NCBI GenBank assembly: GCA_963555705.1
Contig: OY743171.1
Location: 17,421,352 to 17,485,351, forward strand
From: Ligustrum vulgare
Taxonomy: Eukaryota; Streptophyta; Magnoliopsida; Lamiales; Oleaceae
Length of the DNA: 64,000 nucleotides
Direction of reading: 5' to 3'
The notes under the pieces: generated by a model
Told to the model about the DNA's origin: nothing
Databases searched by the model: none
What the model saw: only the letters and a program-made list of their open reading frames with translations
Program-made: the position numbers and the translations under genes
Shown: positions 44,123-56,990 of the stretch, in pieces
Layout of the letters: every line of letters starts with the position of its first letter
Numbering within the stretch: position 1 is the stretch's first letter

Positions 44123-47100
44123 AGGTTTTTGATACTGTTTTGTGTATTTAGGAATAAATATTTTTGTCTATGCATGTGTTAGTTGAGCGGTGTTAGGTTT
44201 TATGTGATTTGATTGTTATTGGATGAATGATGTTTGATTGAACAAATTTATGGCCTTAGATTTTTTGTGGTTAATTCTTGTATTTGTATTATCGAGTTTT
44301 GTAACAAAGGGGATGGATTACGTCTCCATGTTTTCCCCTTTGATTTTGATTTTTGCAATAGAATTAGGGTTTGTATAATTCATGTTGTAATTGTAAAAAT
44401 CAGAGGACCATATCTGCGATTTTGAGATTGAAGGAATTATGTTGCAAATTCAAAGGACTAGATCTGCAGTTTTAATTTGAGGGACTGATGATGCAAATTC
44501 GGAATAAAGATCACTCTTCATCTTCTTCAAAAGCATAAGGACTTGCATTGTAAATTCACTAAAAATGGACAAGGTTCGCAGCAGCACCTATGAGTGCTGC
44601 CGTCGTGGTCGGTGGTCGATGTCTGCGCATTAGGGCATTGTCATCTGGCCTTGACTGCGGTAGTAGTGGTACCACACGCTGCGCGAAAAGTCATGACACT
44701 AGGTGGTGTCGCTGGAGCCATGTGCGCCTGTGCGGCGGCGTTTTGAGCACTGTCGTCATGGGTTCGTGGCAGTGGCGACGGTACCACTGGTAACTGCAAC
44801 GTGCGGGGCTACGGGTGATAAGCAGCAGCGCCTTGGTTCTACCGCTGCTATGATCGATGGTCCTAACTACCTTGATGGCAGCGGTAGCGGCGGGCTTCTG
44901 CTGCGTCGAGATGGTGGTTTCTTCCAAAACTTTTTCCGGCAACGACAAGAGGAGAAGCGGCGGCTGCAACTCCTCCAAGGTTGCTGGTTCTACATATAGA
45001 GAAGAAGGGATTCACTTGGGCCGGTTTTTGCTTTTGAGCCATAATTCAAATTTTACAAATTTGGGCCAGGATCAATTGCACTACTTGAATCAAAGTTTGG
45101 CCCATTAATTTAGGTTGGGCTGGATCTGATTTTGGAGCAAAATTAAATGGGACTCCATATTGGACTTGGGTCAGAATTCATGTTGGATTGCAGATGATTA
45201 TTTGAAGAGTTCAAATAATGGGCTGGATACTTGCAAATGGGAGTTGAAGAATTGGGCCGGGTTGTGGCTCAATGGATTCTTTAATTTATTTGTAATTTCA
45301 TGTCTAGGTTTGGCCATAAATTATGTTCTTGTTTAATTTATTATCGCTTTTATTTATTGCTTTAATTAATTTGTGAATGAATGTCATTAAATAACATGCC
45401 ATGTAGATCACATAAACACCTCTCTAGGTACTATACTGTCATGCATTGTTTTATATTTTATTTTCTTTTCTAATTGTTAGATTAGAAAATAAATATATTT
45501 ATTAATAATTAAATTGATTTTAAGAGTTAAAATTGATTGGGTAATTATTAATTAAAACCCAAGAGTTCAAAAATTAAGTGAGCGAGGGTGCAATTTTGAA
45601 CCCACGGCCTCCCCTATTAGTCCATTAGTAAAAATTTATGTATGCCTCGTGCTAATCTAATTAGTCTCCCTATGGGAGGGCTGCACTGTTTTGATTACTG
45701 GATTGGGCCCAATTTGGTGATGATTTTTTAAGTGTGAATTAATCATGATTACCCTATAGGTGACATAATTAATTTGGTACTTGAAATATTATCAATATAG
45801 GGGTTAGACACTTAAATCAATGACATCGTGGGGACTTCCTATAGAATATCCAAACGATGTCAATGATGGCCAAATTTTAACGACTATAAATTAAATATTG
45901 CATGAGATGCTAGATATATTTAATTTAGTGGGAGGGTCCCAGCCTAGCCATAAATCACATTTATTTCTCCTATAGAGAAATGTGTTTAAAATTTTGGGAT
46001 TTTAGGTTGTCGTCATATTATAGTAGTTTTGGGTCTACTTGTGCATAATTTTTATTCATGCATCATATATGAAAGTATTCATCATTTATGCAACTCGTGT
46101 TTAATACATTTATTTTATTTGAATGTCGTATTTCCACAACTAGTTATATGTTTAGACATCACCAACTAATTTACGAAAACTGTAACATGTCTCGTTATAA
46201 TTCTTTCCACTTATGACATTTGTGCGTGCTAGAAGATCCTTGTTCAAAAATAATTATAAATCTTCCAATGAAAATGGTTTTATTTTGATGAGATGGTTTA
46301 TTGCAAAATTTTGATTCTCACGTCAAGTACTTCGCAATAAAAACATCAAAATAGGATACCATATTTATTTTCTCGATGGAAGGGTATTTATGATAATTTG
46401 AACATTTTAATTATGGATTTATACAAAATATGCTATCAAGCTATATTATATCTCTACTTATGAACCGATCACGATTTTTATAAGAGACCATTTGGTAAAA
46501 CATGATTGGTCACTTTGACGTGGTGGAGGTTTCACTTGCAAACATTGATTCATGTGACATAATGCTTGAGAAATCTTTTAAGATGATCTCTTGCGGTTCA
46601 GTGTGGACTATATTCACCAGGATGAACGTGTCCCTGAAAGGTTCAATGTAAGCTATTCATAGAGAAGAGATTATTTTAAAGCAACGGATAGTATGGTAGG
46701 CCCTCTAACCTTTTTGCTTTTGAGCAAAGATAGGATTAATGAGGAAGTAGCCTTTCCTGGAAACTCCATAATGGAGTAAGACTCTATTCATTTTGTTATG
46801 GTTAGTAATTGAGTCTATCTTGATTATAGATTCTAGAGTAACTAATCACTATTGCAAGTTGTTGCAATATGGTCCTAGGTGACCAAATGACACAATGAGA
46901 TAGAGTATACTATAAGAATAAGCACGGGTATGGTAATATGGAAAGAGCCGTTGGGCTTTTATGTTTGCGAAACAATTTGATTGTTATTTTGTCTCTTTAT
47001 TATTTGAGCGGAATTTTTTAGCACTTAATCTCGAGTTATTAGTTGGAATTAAGTTAAATAATGCTCTTATTATTGCAAGACAAATGGTTAACAATCTAAA

Positions 47101-47430
47101 AGCCTTGTAAATGGTTCTAAGTGTAATATTACTACAAGTAATAAGGGATAGATGACTCCTTGTATTAATGAACTCTTTGATAAGATCTTAAGATAATCAT
47201 ATTTATCTAAATAAGATTGAAAGACTAGTGAAGATAGCCTCTAAGTATTTTGGAGGTGGAATCTATGTGGGCTTTTGAATTTTATTTAGAGGGTAAAATG
47301 ATTAAGATCTCAGCTTGGTTACACATATCCAAAACTCGATTCTAATACTGGTAAGGGATGGACCTCAAAAGGATCTAAGGTGGAATCTATACTGTTTTTC
47401 TGAATCTTGTTTAGAGGATTAGATAACCAA
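44123..47430 (+). other. Copia B leader and gag region
   Basis: 44580-44990 is the GC-rich leader block. 45200 onward aligns with Copia C (21890 downward). No usable frame remains, and Gag motifs could not be named. Open frames at 44590-45108 lie in the GC-rich leader and have no protein-like features. Confidence 0.6.
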
Positions 47431-47439
47431 GAGTCCTTA

Positions 47440-49770
47440 TACATTAAATGGACTTAAGAGTTTGGGGATTAATACACTTCGATATATGTGGATTCTTTGG
47501 TGCTCAAGATACGAGAGAGTACGAGTAATTCATCACTTTTATTGATGATCACTCCAAATCTCGATTCTATACTTATATCTCATTGATCTGAAATGTTGAA
47601 GAAATTCTAGAATTTTGGACAAAAGTTGAGAAGTAATTAAGAGAATCGAGATACTTCGATTTGATCGAGGTTTATTTCTCTCTCATATGAGTTTAGGAAC
47701 CATTTATCAGAAAAGGAGAACAAGTTATTACCAAATCAATGATGAGTTATCCTCGTTACTAGTTTCATTTGGGAATGTATACCGGAGATAGTCAGGTTCC
47801 TTCATAGCCTAGTACCATTGATTCGTTTCCTGAAATACCCCTAGAATTGTGGCATGGGTGCAAGCCCAGTTTACACTACATTCAGATTTGGGGAATTTTG
47901 GCACACTAGCTGAAAGCAAGGATTGACGAGATGTAGGCAACAATGAAGGTTTGATTATAAGGCATGCAACGAAACTAGAAATTATTTCTTCTATAATCCT
48001 TTGGTCAAGAAAGTATTTGTTGAGTACAAATGTAGCTTTCTTAGAGGATAAGGCATATAGAAGAATACAAATCAACAAGTAAAATTCTTTTGGATGAGAT
48101 GTTAGAACGTGGTTCAAACAACTTGATTCCAGATTTTCGCATAGAATTAATCTTGATGATTTGGAACTTCCTACGGAACAGATGGTTGCTGATCCTAGTG
48201 GGAGAATGGGCAAGTGGTTCAACCACTATTCTTGCCTGGTGATCCCAATGGACAGGGGAAAACCAAAGGTTGTAGTCGAAGTTGTTCTCACTGTTCTGTC
48301 TCTTCTTTATGTTCATAAAGAGGCAGTGAAGAGGTTGATCCCAATTAGGGATATACCAGTAGTGGGAGAAGAGGAAGGGACTCTGTTTGGACATAATGGA
48401 AACATACTTCCAGTGACTAATTGGAGTAGGAGGGTCGTAAGACCACCTTGTTGACATTTATTCTATAGAGAGTCTTTTTAGACAGTCTCTACTAAAATAA
48501 GAGAAGGACTCCTCATTTAGGGAAGTGGTAGAAGTTATGGAATTGAAATCATGGAAGGTGAACGGGAACTCGGAACTGGATTCCTTGTACTACATTAGGG
48601 TTTGGATATTTGTAGACACGCCTAATGGGGTCAAACCTATACGGTGTGATGATTTTTAAGATGATAGGAGAATGGTAGATGAGAAGGTTGATGCCTTCAG
48701 CGCAAGGCTTATGGCTGTGGGTTTGTGAAACCCTTCTCGCCAATAGCCATGCAAAAGTTTACCTGAATCTTTTATTCATTGTCGTTCATTGTGAAAATGA
48801 GGTACGACACATGGATGTCAAGATTTTGTTTCTTAAATGCATCTTGAGGAAATCATTTACAAAATGTAATCTAATGAGTTCATATTAAAGACCATGAAAG
48901 TAAAATTCATGGCTTACAAGTTTCCAACTTTGGATTTGGATATTTGTTTAAGATATGGAACATAGAATTTGATCGAACGATTGTGATACACGTTCTTGAT
49001 CAAAATCTTGATATATCTTAAGTATACTCGTGTACACGGAAAGATGAGACAGTTTTCGCGACTATTTATTTGAATGACACTCTACTAATATGTGAGAGTA
49101 TTTTCATTAAATAGTAGTTGGCACTAGCAATTAGACTTGAAGGACTCGTAGATGACTGTCTATTTTTTCTAGACATCCGTACTTTTCGGAGTGGGAGAAA
49201 AATGAAATAGAATAGTCTCAAGCTTCATGTAATAATAAGATACTATCTACATTTGCAATATTAAAGTCTTGAAAGGAATAATGTTCTTTGTGGACTTAAT
49301 CTATCTTATGAGTATTCTCCTAAGACTCATGGTAAGATAGAGAAGGTTCCTTATACTCCGGCTATAGGAAGCCTTACTCTGCACTAGATAGGTCATATCT
49401 TATGCTGGGGATATTGTTGGTGATTATTAGTTTGATCCAGGATCAGATCATTGAATAGAGGTAAAGCATATACTGAAGCGTTTTCAGAAAACGAGTAAAT
49501 ATTTGCTTATCTATTCAGTTTGTGATCTGATGGATTAAAACTAATTAAGATCTGATTTTAATAGCACTCTCGAGAGTCGTCAAAATTGGAATATAACTGG
49601 GAGATAATGTGGTGAATTGGTTGGGTATAACACAATCTTGGATTGTTTTTTATACAACCGTGACTTACATCGAAAGGAGTTATCATCTTGGTTGAGAACA
49701 TAATCATTAATGTAATGATGATGTTGACAAGATGGATTATTCGATTTTCATGTATACTCTAAGGGCAAGT
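47440..49770 (+). pseudogene. Copia B degraded pol
   Basis: Integrase islands FITFIDDHSKSRFYTYIS (about 47530-47580) and, further on, NYFFYNPLVKKVFVEYK (about 47970-48030). Linker: SRRVVRPP (48430). RT islands: DAFSARLMAVGL (48690-48725), MDVKILFLKC (48810), YLNDTLLIC (49070-49100), then KIEKVPYTPAIGSLTLH (49335-49385). Order integrase then RT identifies Copia. Frames change repeatedly and stops are frequent. Confidence 0.8.
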
Positions 49771-49777
49771 GGGAGAT

Positions 49778-51190
49778 TGTTGGAATTATATATGCCCATA
49801 GAGTATAACTCACAACATTTAAAATAAAATATTAATTGATTGTATTAATATGAAGTTGCGTTTGTTCACAGGTCGATTTGATATTACAAATTGAGTGTTT
49901 AAGTTGTTAAACACAGAAAGATTCAATTTTTGATTCGATCTAAAATCAACGTTCACGATCAGTAAATAAATATGGACAATTTATTTTGATAAGATCGTCT
50001 CGGTTTTATTAAAGTCCATCTTTGACTTTGGTAATAAAATTGAGAGTACGTTTGGAACGTATTGGACGGGACCACGTGAAATTAATTTGTGACATTGACC
50101 ATACAAATTTAATTTCACTTGACTGTCGTACGTGGGACCTTAATCCTAATAGGATAATGGACTTCGATTACTAACTTAAAGTTCTTTGAGGTATCAATGG
50201 GTGAGATCAAATTGCTAATCAATATGTCGGTACTTTGGGAATTAAAGTGAACTAACGAGGAACATATATTCGTATTATGGAATCCGTCACCTTTTAGGTA
50301 TGATCATAATCTCACTGGTTCTTCTGGTGGACAGTTGAATCTGAGCTCAGTAATTCGACAGTGACTGTTGAATTCTATGATGTGATGTGATCACATTGAA
50401 CTGTCAGATAGAAGATGAGAGTTGAGAATTTATGAATATTCGGAGAAGGGTATTTTGGTCATTTTAACTTGCTCCGAATATTCGAGTTGATCGACGGGGG
50501 TAACATGTAAGAACGATAAGTCAGAGGATATAATTATTGATTAATTGTTTCAGTAATTTCAATTTTACTAAGAGTGCAATCTCGTTCTTTTAGTGGAATA
50601 GAACGTGATTAATAAATTAATTTTGACTGATCAAGAGTTGATCGGGTCATAATTAATTTATTGGAGCTTAATTTAATTGGGTCCGATCAGGTTCCCTCGG
50701 TGGCTTCATTATAATGGGTTTATACATGCTTATTACCTGTATTGGGTTGTGCAGAAATGGGCCTGGGTTATGGTACTAGGCCTGGTAGGGTTTTGGAGTG
50801 TAAAGAAGTTACAAATAGTCTCCCAAGACTATTTTTCTTAACATTATTGGCAAAGTGGCGAAACACACACTAAAGTGTGTAGTGTGTGTTTCCTCTTTAC
50901 AAAGAAACCCTAAACCTAGTTTAACATAGGTCTTGAGAAAGGTGACCACGCACCTACACAGCTGTCATTGGAGAACACCGAGGAAAGCTTGAGGGTTTGA
51001 AGCTTTGGTGAAATCAAGAAGCAGCGAAAAGAGATTATTGTAAAGCACGCTACAAGGGTAATATCTCTTTCTTTTTGTGTGCACAAAATTATTTATTCCA
51101 AGTTAAATACATAGAACAGAAAATCCTGTAACGGGATGATCTATCACAAGAAATCAATTTTTGTGAGTAGAGCAACCCGGGTTCCCAACA
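49778..51190 (+). repeat. Copia B 3' LTR
   Basis: 1413 bp with inverted ends TGTTGG and CCAACA. Preceded by the purine tract GGGCAAGTGGGAGAT. Confidence 0.93.
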
Positions 51191-53106
51191 GTTAATATAC
51201 CACTTCTATTATCATTTAATTTTATGAATTTCCATCTTTATCATTACAGTATTAAACGATCAGCTTAGTAAAATTAGATTTTATGAATTACATTCCTTAT
51301 CAGAGTATTAAGTGATGAACTTACTATAATTAAGTTGTTAGTTATGAAACTTTGTTACCGGTATATGAAAATTATCATTAATTGGTCTTATGTTTAATAC
51401 ATTGCTTTATTTGAAGCCAAAGCCTGGTATTTGGCAAAGATGTGTTCCTGGTAATCCCACTCAAGGTCATGTGTCGTCCATGATGCTTGAGAAACAATGA
51501 TGCATTCCATAAGTAACATCAAGTTTTACAATAAACAAGATTAGCATTTGTTATGTTCAGCAGCCTCAATAAGGTTTGAAGATTATTGTCTAAATACTTT
51601 CATCAGCAATGAGCATATTCATTCTTGAGTGCTTTGAGAGCATGTTTGGATAGGCTTATAATTGTTACTATTTACTAATAAGGGAACAATATTTGAACTA
51701 AATAGTCTTTCTGTTGGTGAAAGTTAGAATTGAATAAGTTATTTCAACAATAAGCTAAGATTCACTTTTAAAATGAGAATTTCTTGACTTAAAAGTAAGA
51801 AAAAAGCTCCTTTTTGTTAAATAATCTATCACTGTCATTGTTAAGCTGAAACATGTAAATCAAACTTTCTTCTTAAATTTATGAAGTTTTCTATTACTTT
51901 TGTTGGCTCCTGACTCTCTTATCCTTCAAATGGAAATTATATTCGACTTTCTGTCATCAACTTTTAAAATGAAACATCTTTTTGCTCTTTATTTCTACCG
52001 TTCACCATTATGATTTGAGCTCCATCTGATGGCATATTTGCTTCGAACTATGTTAGTTCTCATCTCCATTAGAGTGGGATATCTTTATATGGCTATATTA
52101 ATAGCATATGTTTGACATGACATTTGAAGCGCTTTGATTTTATTTTATTTTTTATTAGGCTTCTGAGAAAAATTGTCCTAAAATGAATTTTCTTGTTCAT
52201 CTCTTTTCGGAATGGATTGAATTATATGTCAAATCATCAACAGTTTGGTACTTGGTGTCACACTTGTCATGCTTGTGAAATGAAACTGTAAGGATTGTTC
52301 ATGCACTTATCTTAGCACTTGGCCGTGTAACTAAATTTGTTATTTCCAGTTGATGTGCTTGCTTGATCTTCTTCCTTTAGAAGCTATTGAATTCAAATAT
52401 TTATTAGCATCTCGATATTAACATAAAAGTTCTCTTTATATGCGTCAGAGCACGTGACTATTTTGTGCTACAGGTTGTACAATAATAGTTGACTTTCGAT
52501 CAAGGTATTTACTAGGTGTATGTTGCCATTTTCGACTTGTTTTTATTTTATGGTATGAATTACGGTGGGAATCTTTAATTTGTAAATTATGCAATTTTTT
52601 AAGAATATCCAAGTCAAGTCTGGAATTTTTTTAAGGAATTTTTGTTAATGGATTTTCGTGTCATTGCTCTTTTTCCTATTCTTTCTAGAATTTTTTCAGG
52701 GATTTTTAGATAAACTAGATCATTTGCGCCCTCTTCCCTGAAAATTGAACTTCCGTGGTTAGATTCTAAAGATTAGTCTTTCTTTAAATAGATAAAATCA
52801 TAAAATGACATGAAAAATGAGTAGTTTGTTCGAAATTGAGTGAGGTGTAATGAGTGGAACCTATATAATCAGTTCTTCATTTTACCAATAGAGATATATT
52901 TATGAAGATATATACATGAGATACTTGAGCTAGGAGAAATCTGAATAGCAGCCATTTTGGATTCTGGAAATGAGCTCTCATTCAAATTTTCACTTTCTTT
53001 TTAATTTCTTTACATCAATATTTCTTCCAAACCCTTTTTTAACCATATACATGCTATCAAACCTTACACTAATTGTTCAGTCGTGCAACGCACGTCCAAA
53101 ACCTAG
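51191..53106 (+). mobile_element. Region ending in a Helitron 3' terminus
   Basis: About 1.9 kb with no intact gene; composition is intron-like (T-rich, scattered AG acceptors). It ends CGTGC-AAC-GCACG (53082-53094) followed after eight bases by CTAG and T, a Helitron 3' end. The 5' end of this Helitron was not found; Copia B lies immediately left and may have inserted into it. Confidence 0.5.
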
Positions 53107-53114
53107 TATATATA

Positions 53115-53144
53115 TCTCTCTCTCTCTCCTATATTAAAAGAGCC
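53115..53144 (+). mobile_element. Helitron 5' terminus
   Basis: A|TCTCTC start running into CTCCTATATTAAAAGAGCC, which is the common 5' end of plant Helitrons. It lies nine bases right of the other Helitron's CTAG, so the two are head to tail. Its own 3' end was not identified before 55596. Confidence 0.55.
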
Positions 53145-54690
53145 AATAATGTTACTATTCATTTTCGAAACCTTTGCATTCACACTGGAAAGCCAAAAAA
53201 CTCCTCTTCTCGTTTGTGTAAATTGTGTATAGATATTTACACTGTTCACTATAGATATTTACACAATCTGGTTCGGCAATGCTGAAGAAGAAATCATCTG
53301 AGGAAACCACCGTCTATCACCGCATCTCTTCTCTCTCTTCATAATCGTCTTCTGATTTTTCCCTCTACACAAAAACTCTCAAACCGTAAGCAAGAAGAGA
53401 TCAAACCGAATGTAGGGTACTCACAGCTGGTGTCGACCTGAATCGTAGTTGCTAATACTGTCACAATCAACTTCTTAGCAACTAGAATTCTAGGTGTGTA
53501 ATTTTTTATTTTTCTGATTTTTGTTAATGTAATTTTGCCCAATTCTTCGTTTATTGGATTAATCTACTATGATGACATCGAAATGATATGTTAATGTGAA
53601 CTAAAAGATGGAATCTTGCGTAAATCCTATTTATAGGTTGCTTTGCGCTAAACCTCTCGTTGTTACAGTGCATAGGTGCCATAGTGGTAAGGATTTTTCT
53701 TTTTCTTTTTTGCGTTCGAAAACTCATAGAATGAAGTGTTGAATCTGATGTACTATATCCATGACCATTTTACAGCGTAATACAACTAAGCAATTTGTTG
53801 TTGGCACCACTTCATCCCTGGTAATTTAATATTTTAGGGATTTGTACAGATTAAAAGTTTGGGCTTTGCTCTAGGATCCATACTTTTTTTAGCCAAGTTC
53901 ATATTCTTCTTATTGGTTTTTATTATAATATCTCGCCCTGAGTTTTACCATGGTCATTGATTGGTAAATATCCCCAAAGTTTGAATAGTTTCTTGTCCTA
54001 TTTGAAATGGAATTAACACTGAGCAACTACATCAAATTGTACAATTATATCCCATGTTTCGTTACAAGAACCAGAGGCATAAAAAAAGGTGAAATTAGCA
54101 TTAAAAGCTTTTTATTTTTTAATTTATGATATGATGACAATGAGACTGAAGAATTTAAAAAGGTAAAGTATTATGTTTTTTTCTTATCCATGTATAATAT
54201 AATAACGTTTTTCATTAATTCATTCCCTCATCAGAGTTAAGATACTTGTATAATGGTCATGCTTGGTCTTCGAGTAAGAGCATATTTTACTGTGCTTAAA
54301 AATTACTCATCTAGAAATTAAGTTCAAACTTACTTTTCTAGAAATAATGAAATACGTGTTCATTGCCTTTACTTCATCATTGCAGTTTTTTTTGGACTCA
54401 TCGAGATTCTTCCCATTCAGTTGGCACATAATAGTTAGACATGAAGAAATCCATTTCCAAAGTTGATAATCATTGGAAAAATTGTGCAGGATGTTCCCCA
54501 ATCGCCTTTTTGAGACTATGAAACCATTGATCTGGAGTGACGAAGGGATATTCCACTAGATAAAGCAAAGTAAGCCCCTTAGTCCAAATGTATTATGCAT
54601 GATCAAAGAACTTTTTATATATTTTAGAGAATATTTGTTGAGTGTCTTGGGTTTGGGGTTGACGAGCGTAAAATGCATGCGACTTTTGAT
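53145..54690. other. Presumed Helitron interior
   Basis: No recognised gene. Contains short exon-like and intron-like stretches without a coherent frame. A frame at 53542-53339 (minus) has no recognisable features. Confidence 0.35.
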
Positions 54691-54691
54691 A

Positions 54692-55000
54692 CTATATCAC
54701 ATTGCTTTTGAAGTAATATTTCAGCTCAATTGTAGATCTTTCAAGTAACATCGGGAGGGGCCGGTTTTTACTAGCATTCGATATCCCGTCCTCAATATCA
54801 ATCTCAGAACTATTTCTCAAGTAAGCTTGAGACATAAACTCTATGCTGTGACCAAATCCATTGCTGCCTGCAATTTGCATGGATCCCATTGTTGGAGGAG
54901 ATGGTGAGAAATCTTCTATTTCATCTTGCCAATTTGTTCTATGTTCATTAATTCTCACATCAATCTGTGAAGCATAATCTTCCTTCCTATGTACATATGT
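54692..55000 (-). pseudogene. Exon-like fragment of an unknown host gene
   Basis: An open minus-strand stretch of about 95 codons begins after a splice-acceptor-like TACATAG near 54992. It reads as a low-complexity acidic protein segment (RINEHRTNWQDEIEDFSPSP, MGSMQIAGSNGFGHSIEFMS, EIDIEDG, KNRPLPMLLE). Codon use and composition look genuine. I do not recognise the family. No neighbouring exons are visible, so it is probably a captured fragment. Confidence 0.4.
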
Positions 55001-55008
55001 TATATAGA

Positions 55009-55169
55009 GCATGTTTGGCTAAGTTAAAATATTAGAAAAACATATTTTTAAATTAATTTTTCTTTCCAAGCAAGTTTGAATGTAAGCAACTTACTATCAA
55101 AATAATTAACTTGGTTAAGACATTTATTATTTACTTTTAAGTAAACTTTTTAAGCTTATCCAAACATGC
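55009..55169. mobile_element. 161 bp MITE with GCATGTTTGG termini
   Basis: Terminal inverts GCATGTTTGGCTAAGTTAAA and, reversed, GCATGTTTGGATAAGCTTAA, with two differences. AT-rich interior, no coding capacity. It lies just upstream of the exon-like fragment. Target duplication not clear. Confidence 0.65.
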
Positions 55170-55309
55170 AGCAATAGCATACCTAAGTTCCATTTTCTTT
55201 TCCTTAATTTCGTATTTATCTGAAAATAGATGGAATTAAATGTAGTAGTAAGTTCTTAAATTTTGCTTTATGCTAATATTCAACTTGTAATGGTCACCAA
55301 TGAAATACA

Positions 55310-55592
55310 GATCCACAAAAACAATTTTGGGACCCTGTAGTGATCGTTGATCTTAGTTTTCATCAGCTATTAGGTGACTCAGTAGCAGCTGCTGCTGCAA
55401 TTGTCATGGCAGGAGCTCTTGGAGCTGCTTAGACTACTTGCACATCAAAGTCAAACCAGTTTGTTTTGCAAATTCAATCAGTGTTGGGCATTGATCCCTT
55501 TAACTCTTCATTTGGCCAAAATGTCAAGGAGTCAGCTGACTGGAATCATCTCCAAGATGAAGGTTGGTTTCTAAATAAGATTCAGGTTGCAT
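55310..55592 (+). pseudogene. Second exon-like fragment
   Basis: Plus-strand frame reading FWDPVVIVDLSFHQLLGDSV, an Ala-rich stretch (AIVMAGALGA), a stop, then KSNQFVLQIQSVLGIDPFNS. Protein-like but unrecognised. One in-frame stop (TAG near 55431). It is cut on the right by the LTR of element H. Confidence 0.35.
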
Positions 55593-55595
55593 TGG

Positions 55596-56969
55596 TGATG
55601 CGCGTCGTTACACACCGAAATTTAATTAAATATCTTACTTGCAAATCACCAAATTTAATTTCAATAGCGAAAGTAAGAGTCAATCCCACAAGGAACAGGT
55701 ACTAAATTAGTGCTATGTCAATCAAAATAGATGAGGGGTTTTTGAGTCCAAATATTATAAATGACATGAGAATAAAATAAAAACGTAAATTAGATAGAAT
55801 ATAAATCAATTATTGACAAATCCTAGTTCTCATGTTCAGTTGTATTCTATCACAATGTTATCACTTTTCAAGTAACATGAGTTCAATTTCTTCTTTGATT
55901 TATCACCCGTAAATAGTTAATAAGCTCTAACTATTCCTATTCTCCCTTAATTACATTTAATTAGAATAAACTCTCTAATCAAACATGAGCCATTGAATAA
56001 ACTAAAACAAGCTCTTTAGATTTAAGACAACAACTATATAATGGTTGAGAAGAATTAGGGTGAATTAGATTATCAATCACACAAGCTCGTGACAATTAAC
56101 CTAAGTTGGAATTTTCTATGGAAATACTAAATTCCCACTTGCTACTATGATTTGAACAAAAAGACGATTACGGATCCAATCATTCAAAATAGCAAATCCC
56201 AATACAACAAGTTAAATGATAAGACCTTAATCAAATAAAGAATTGCATCGATTGAATTAAAAATGCATAAAAATCCAACAATCAAAGTAAAGAATTTAGA
56301 ACTACGTTACTAGTTTGGAAAAGAAACGAACAAAGTAATTAAAATACAACGTCCCCTTTTGAACTAGGTGGAGAACTTAGCCGCTTAAAGCCATGAAGAA
56401 TTCCAGAATTCTTCTCTCTTGATTCACCTTCTCGAGTTGCTTAATTTCTCTTCCAAGCTCCAAGTAAGCCGCTCTCCCTTTTGCAAAATTTTCACCTTTT
56501 TTATGTCATGAAATTCCCTTTTTATAGCCACAAATTCGTGCCCTAGCTTTGGGCTCAAGACATACCAAAATTATGGAAAGAATAAAAAAAGGAAATTCTT
56601 GACGAGCAAGTTACGGCCGTGAAAGATCATTTACGGCTGTAACTTGGTTTCTGCTGATTTTTGCACCATTGAAGGTTACGGCCGTAACTTTTTATTTACG
56701 GCCGTAACTCGTGTTCTGCTCTTTTTTTGACAATGATATGAAAACATTTACGGCTGTGACCTCCTTTGTTGCGGTCGTAACTTATTTGCATCCAAGGTCC
56801 TCAATCTTCAGTTTCACGTGCATTTTGGTCCTTTTTTCTTCTTTTCTCTTCCTTTATGATCCTAAACAACATAAAATATAAAATGCATTGATAATACTTA
56901 GATATGATCAAATTATTGCTAGTCCAAGGTTATAAGCGCATAAAATAAATGTTAATAAAGCACTTATCA
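55596..56969 (-). repeat. 3' LTR of H
   Basis: About 1374 bp. Sense start TGATAAGTGCTTTATTAACA at 56969; sense end near ACGACGCGCATCA at 55596 (within a few bases). It inserted beside the exon-like fragment ending at 55592. U3 has the palindrome array and TATA box described separately. Confidence 0.8.
56519..56780 (-). promoter_or_regulatory. H LTR promoter: three pairs of TTACGGCCGTAA words and TATA box
   Basis: Twelve-base words occur at 56611, 56631, 56676, 56696, 56748 and 56769. Two are the perfect palindrome TTACGGCCGTAA; the rest differ by one to three bases. They form three pairs, 20, 20 and 21 bp apart, with 65 and 72 bp between pairs. In sense the array is followed by a TATA box (CTATAAAAA, 56527-56519) 84 bp downstream. 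Paired sites two helical turns apart suggest cooperative factor binding. This is an inference. Confidence 0.7.
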
Positions 56970-56990
56970 AATCCCCCCACACTTAAACCA
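56970..56990 (-). other. H polypurine tract
   Basis: Sense TTTAAGTGTGGGGGGATT directly before the LTR start TGATAAG. Confidence 0.85.

Larger units (their letters stand above)
42695..51190 (+). mobile_element. Copia B
   Basis: LTRs of about 1413 bp: 49778-51190 complete (TGTTGGAATTA to TTCCCAACA), and 42695-44107, whose first five or six bases do not match. About eleven substitutions were counted otherwise. A primer site follows the 5' LTR, and a GGGCAAGTGGGAGAT tract precedes the 3' LTR. The interior (5.67 kb) has a GC-rich leader, gag-region sequence shared with Copia C, and a broken pol. No target duplication: GTTAA follows the right end, and the left flank is the inverted leader. Confidence 0.88.

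Noticed and set aside
44590..45108. Frames over 80 codons in the Copia B leader
   Set aside because: Same GC-rich leader effect; sits between primer site and gag region where no ORF is expected.
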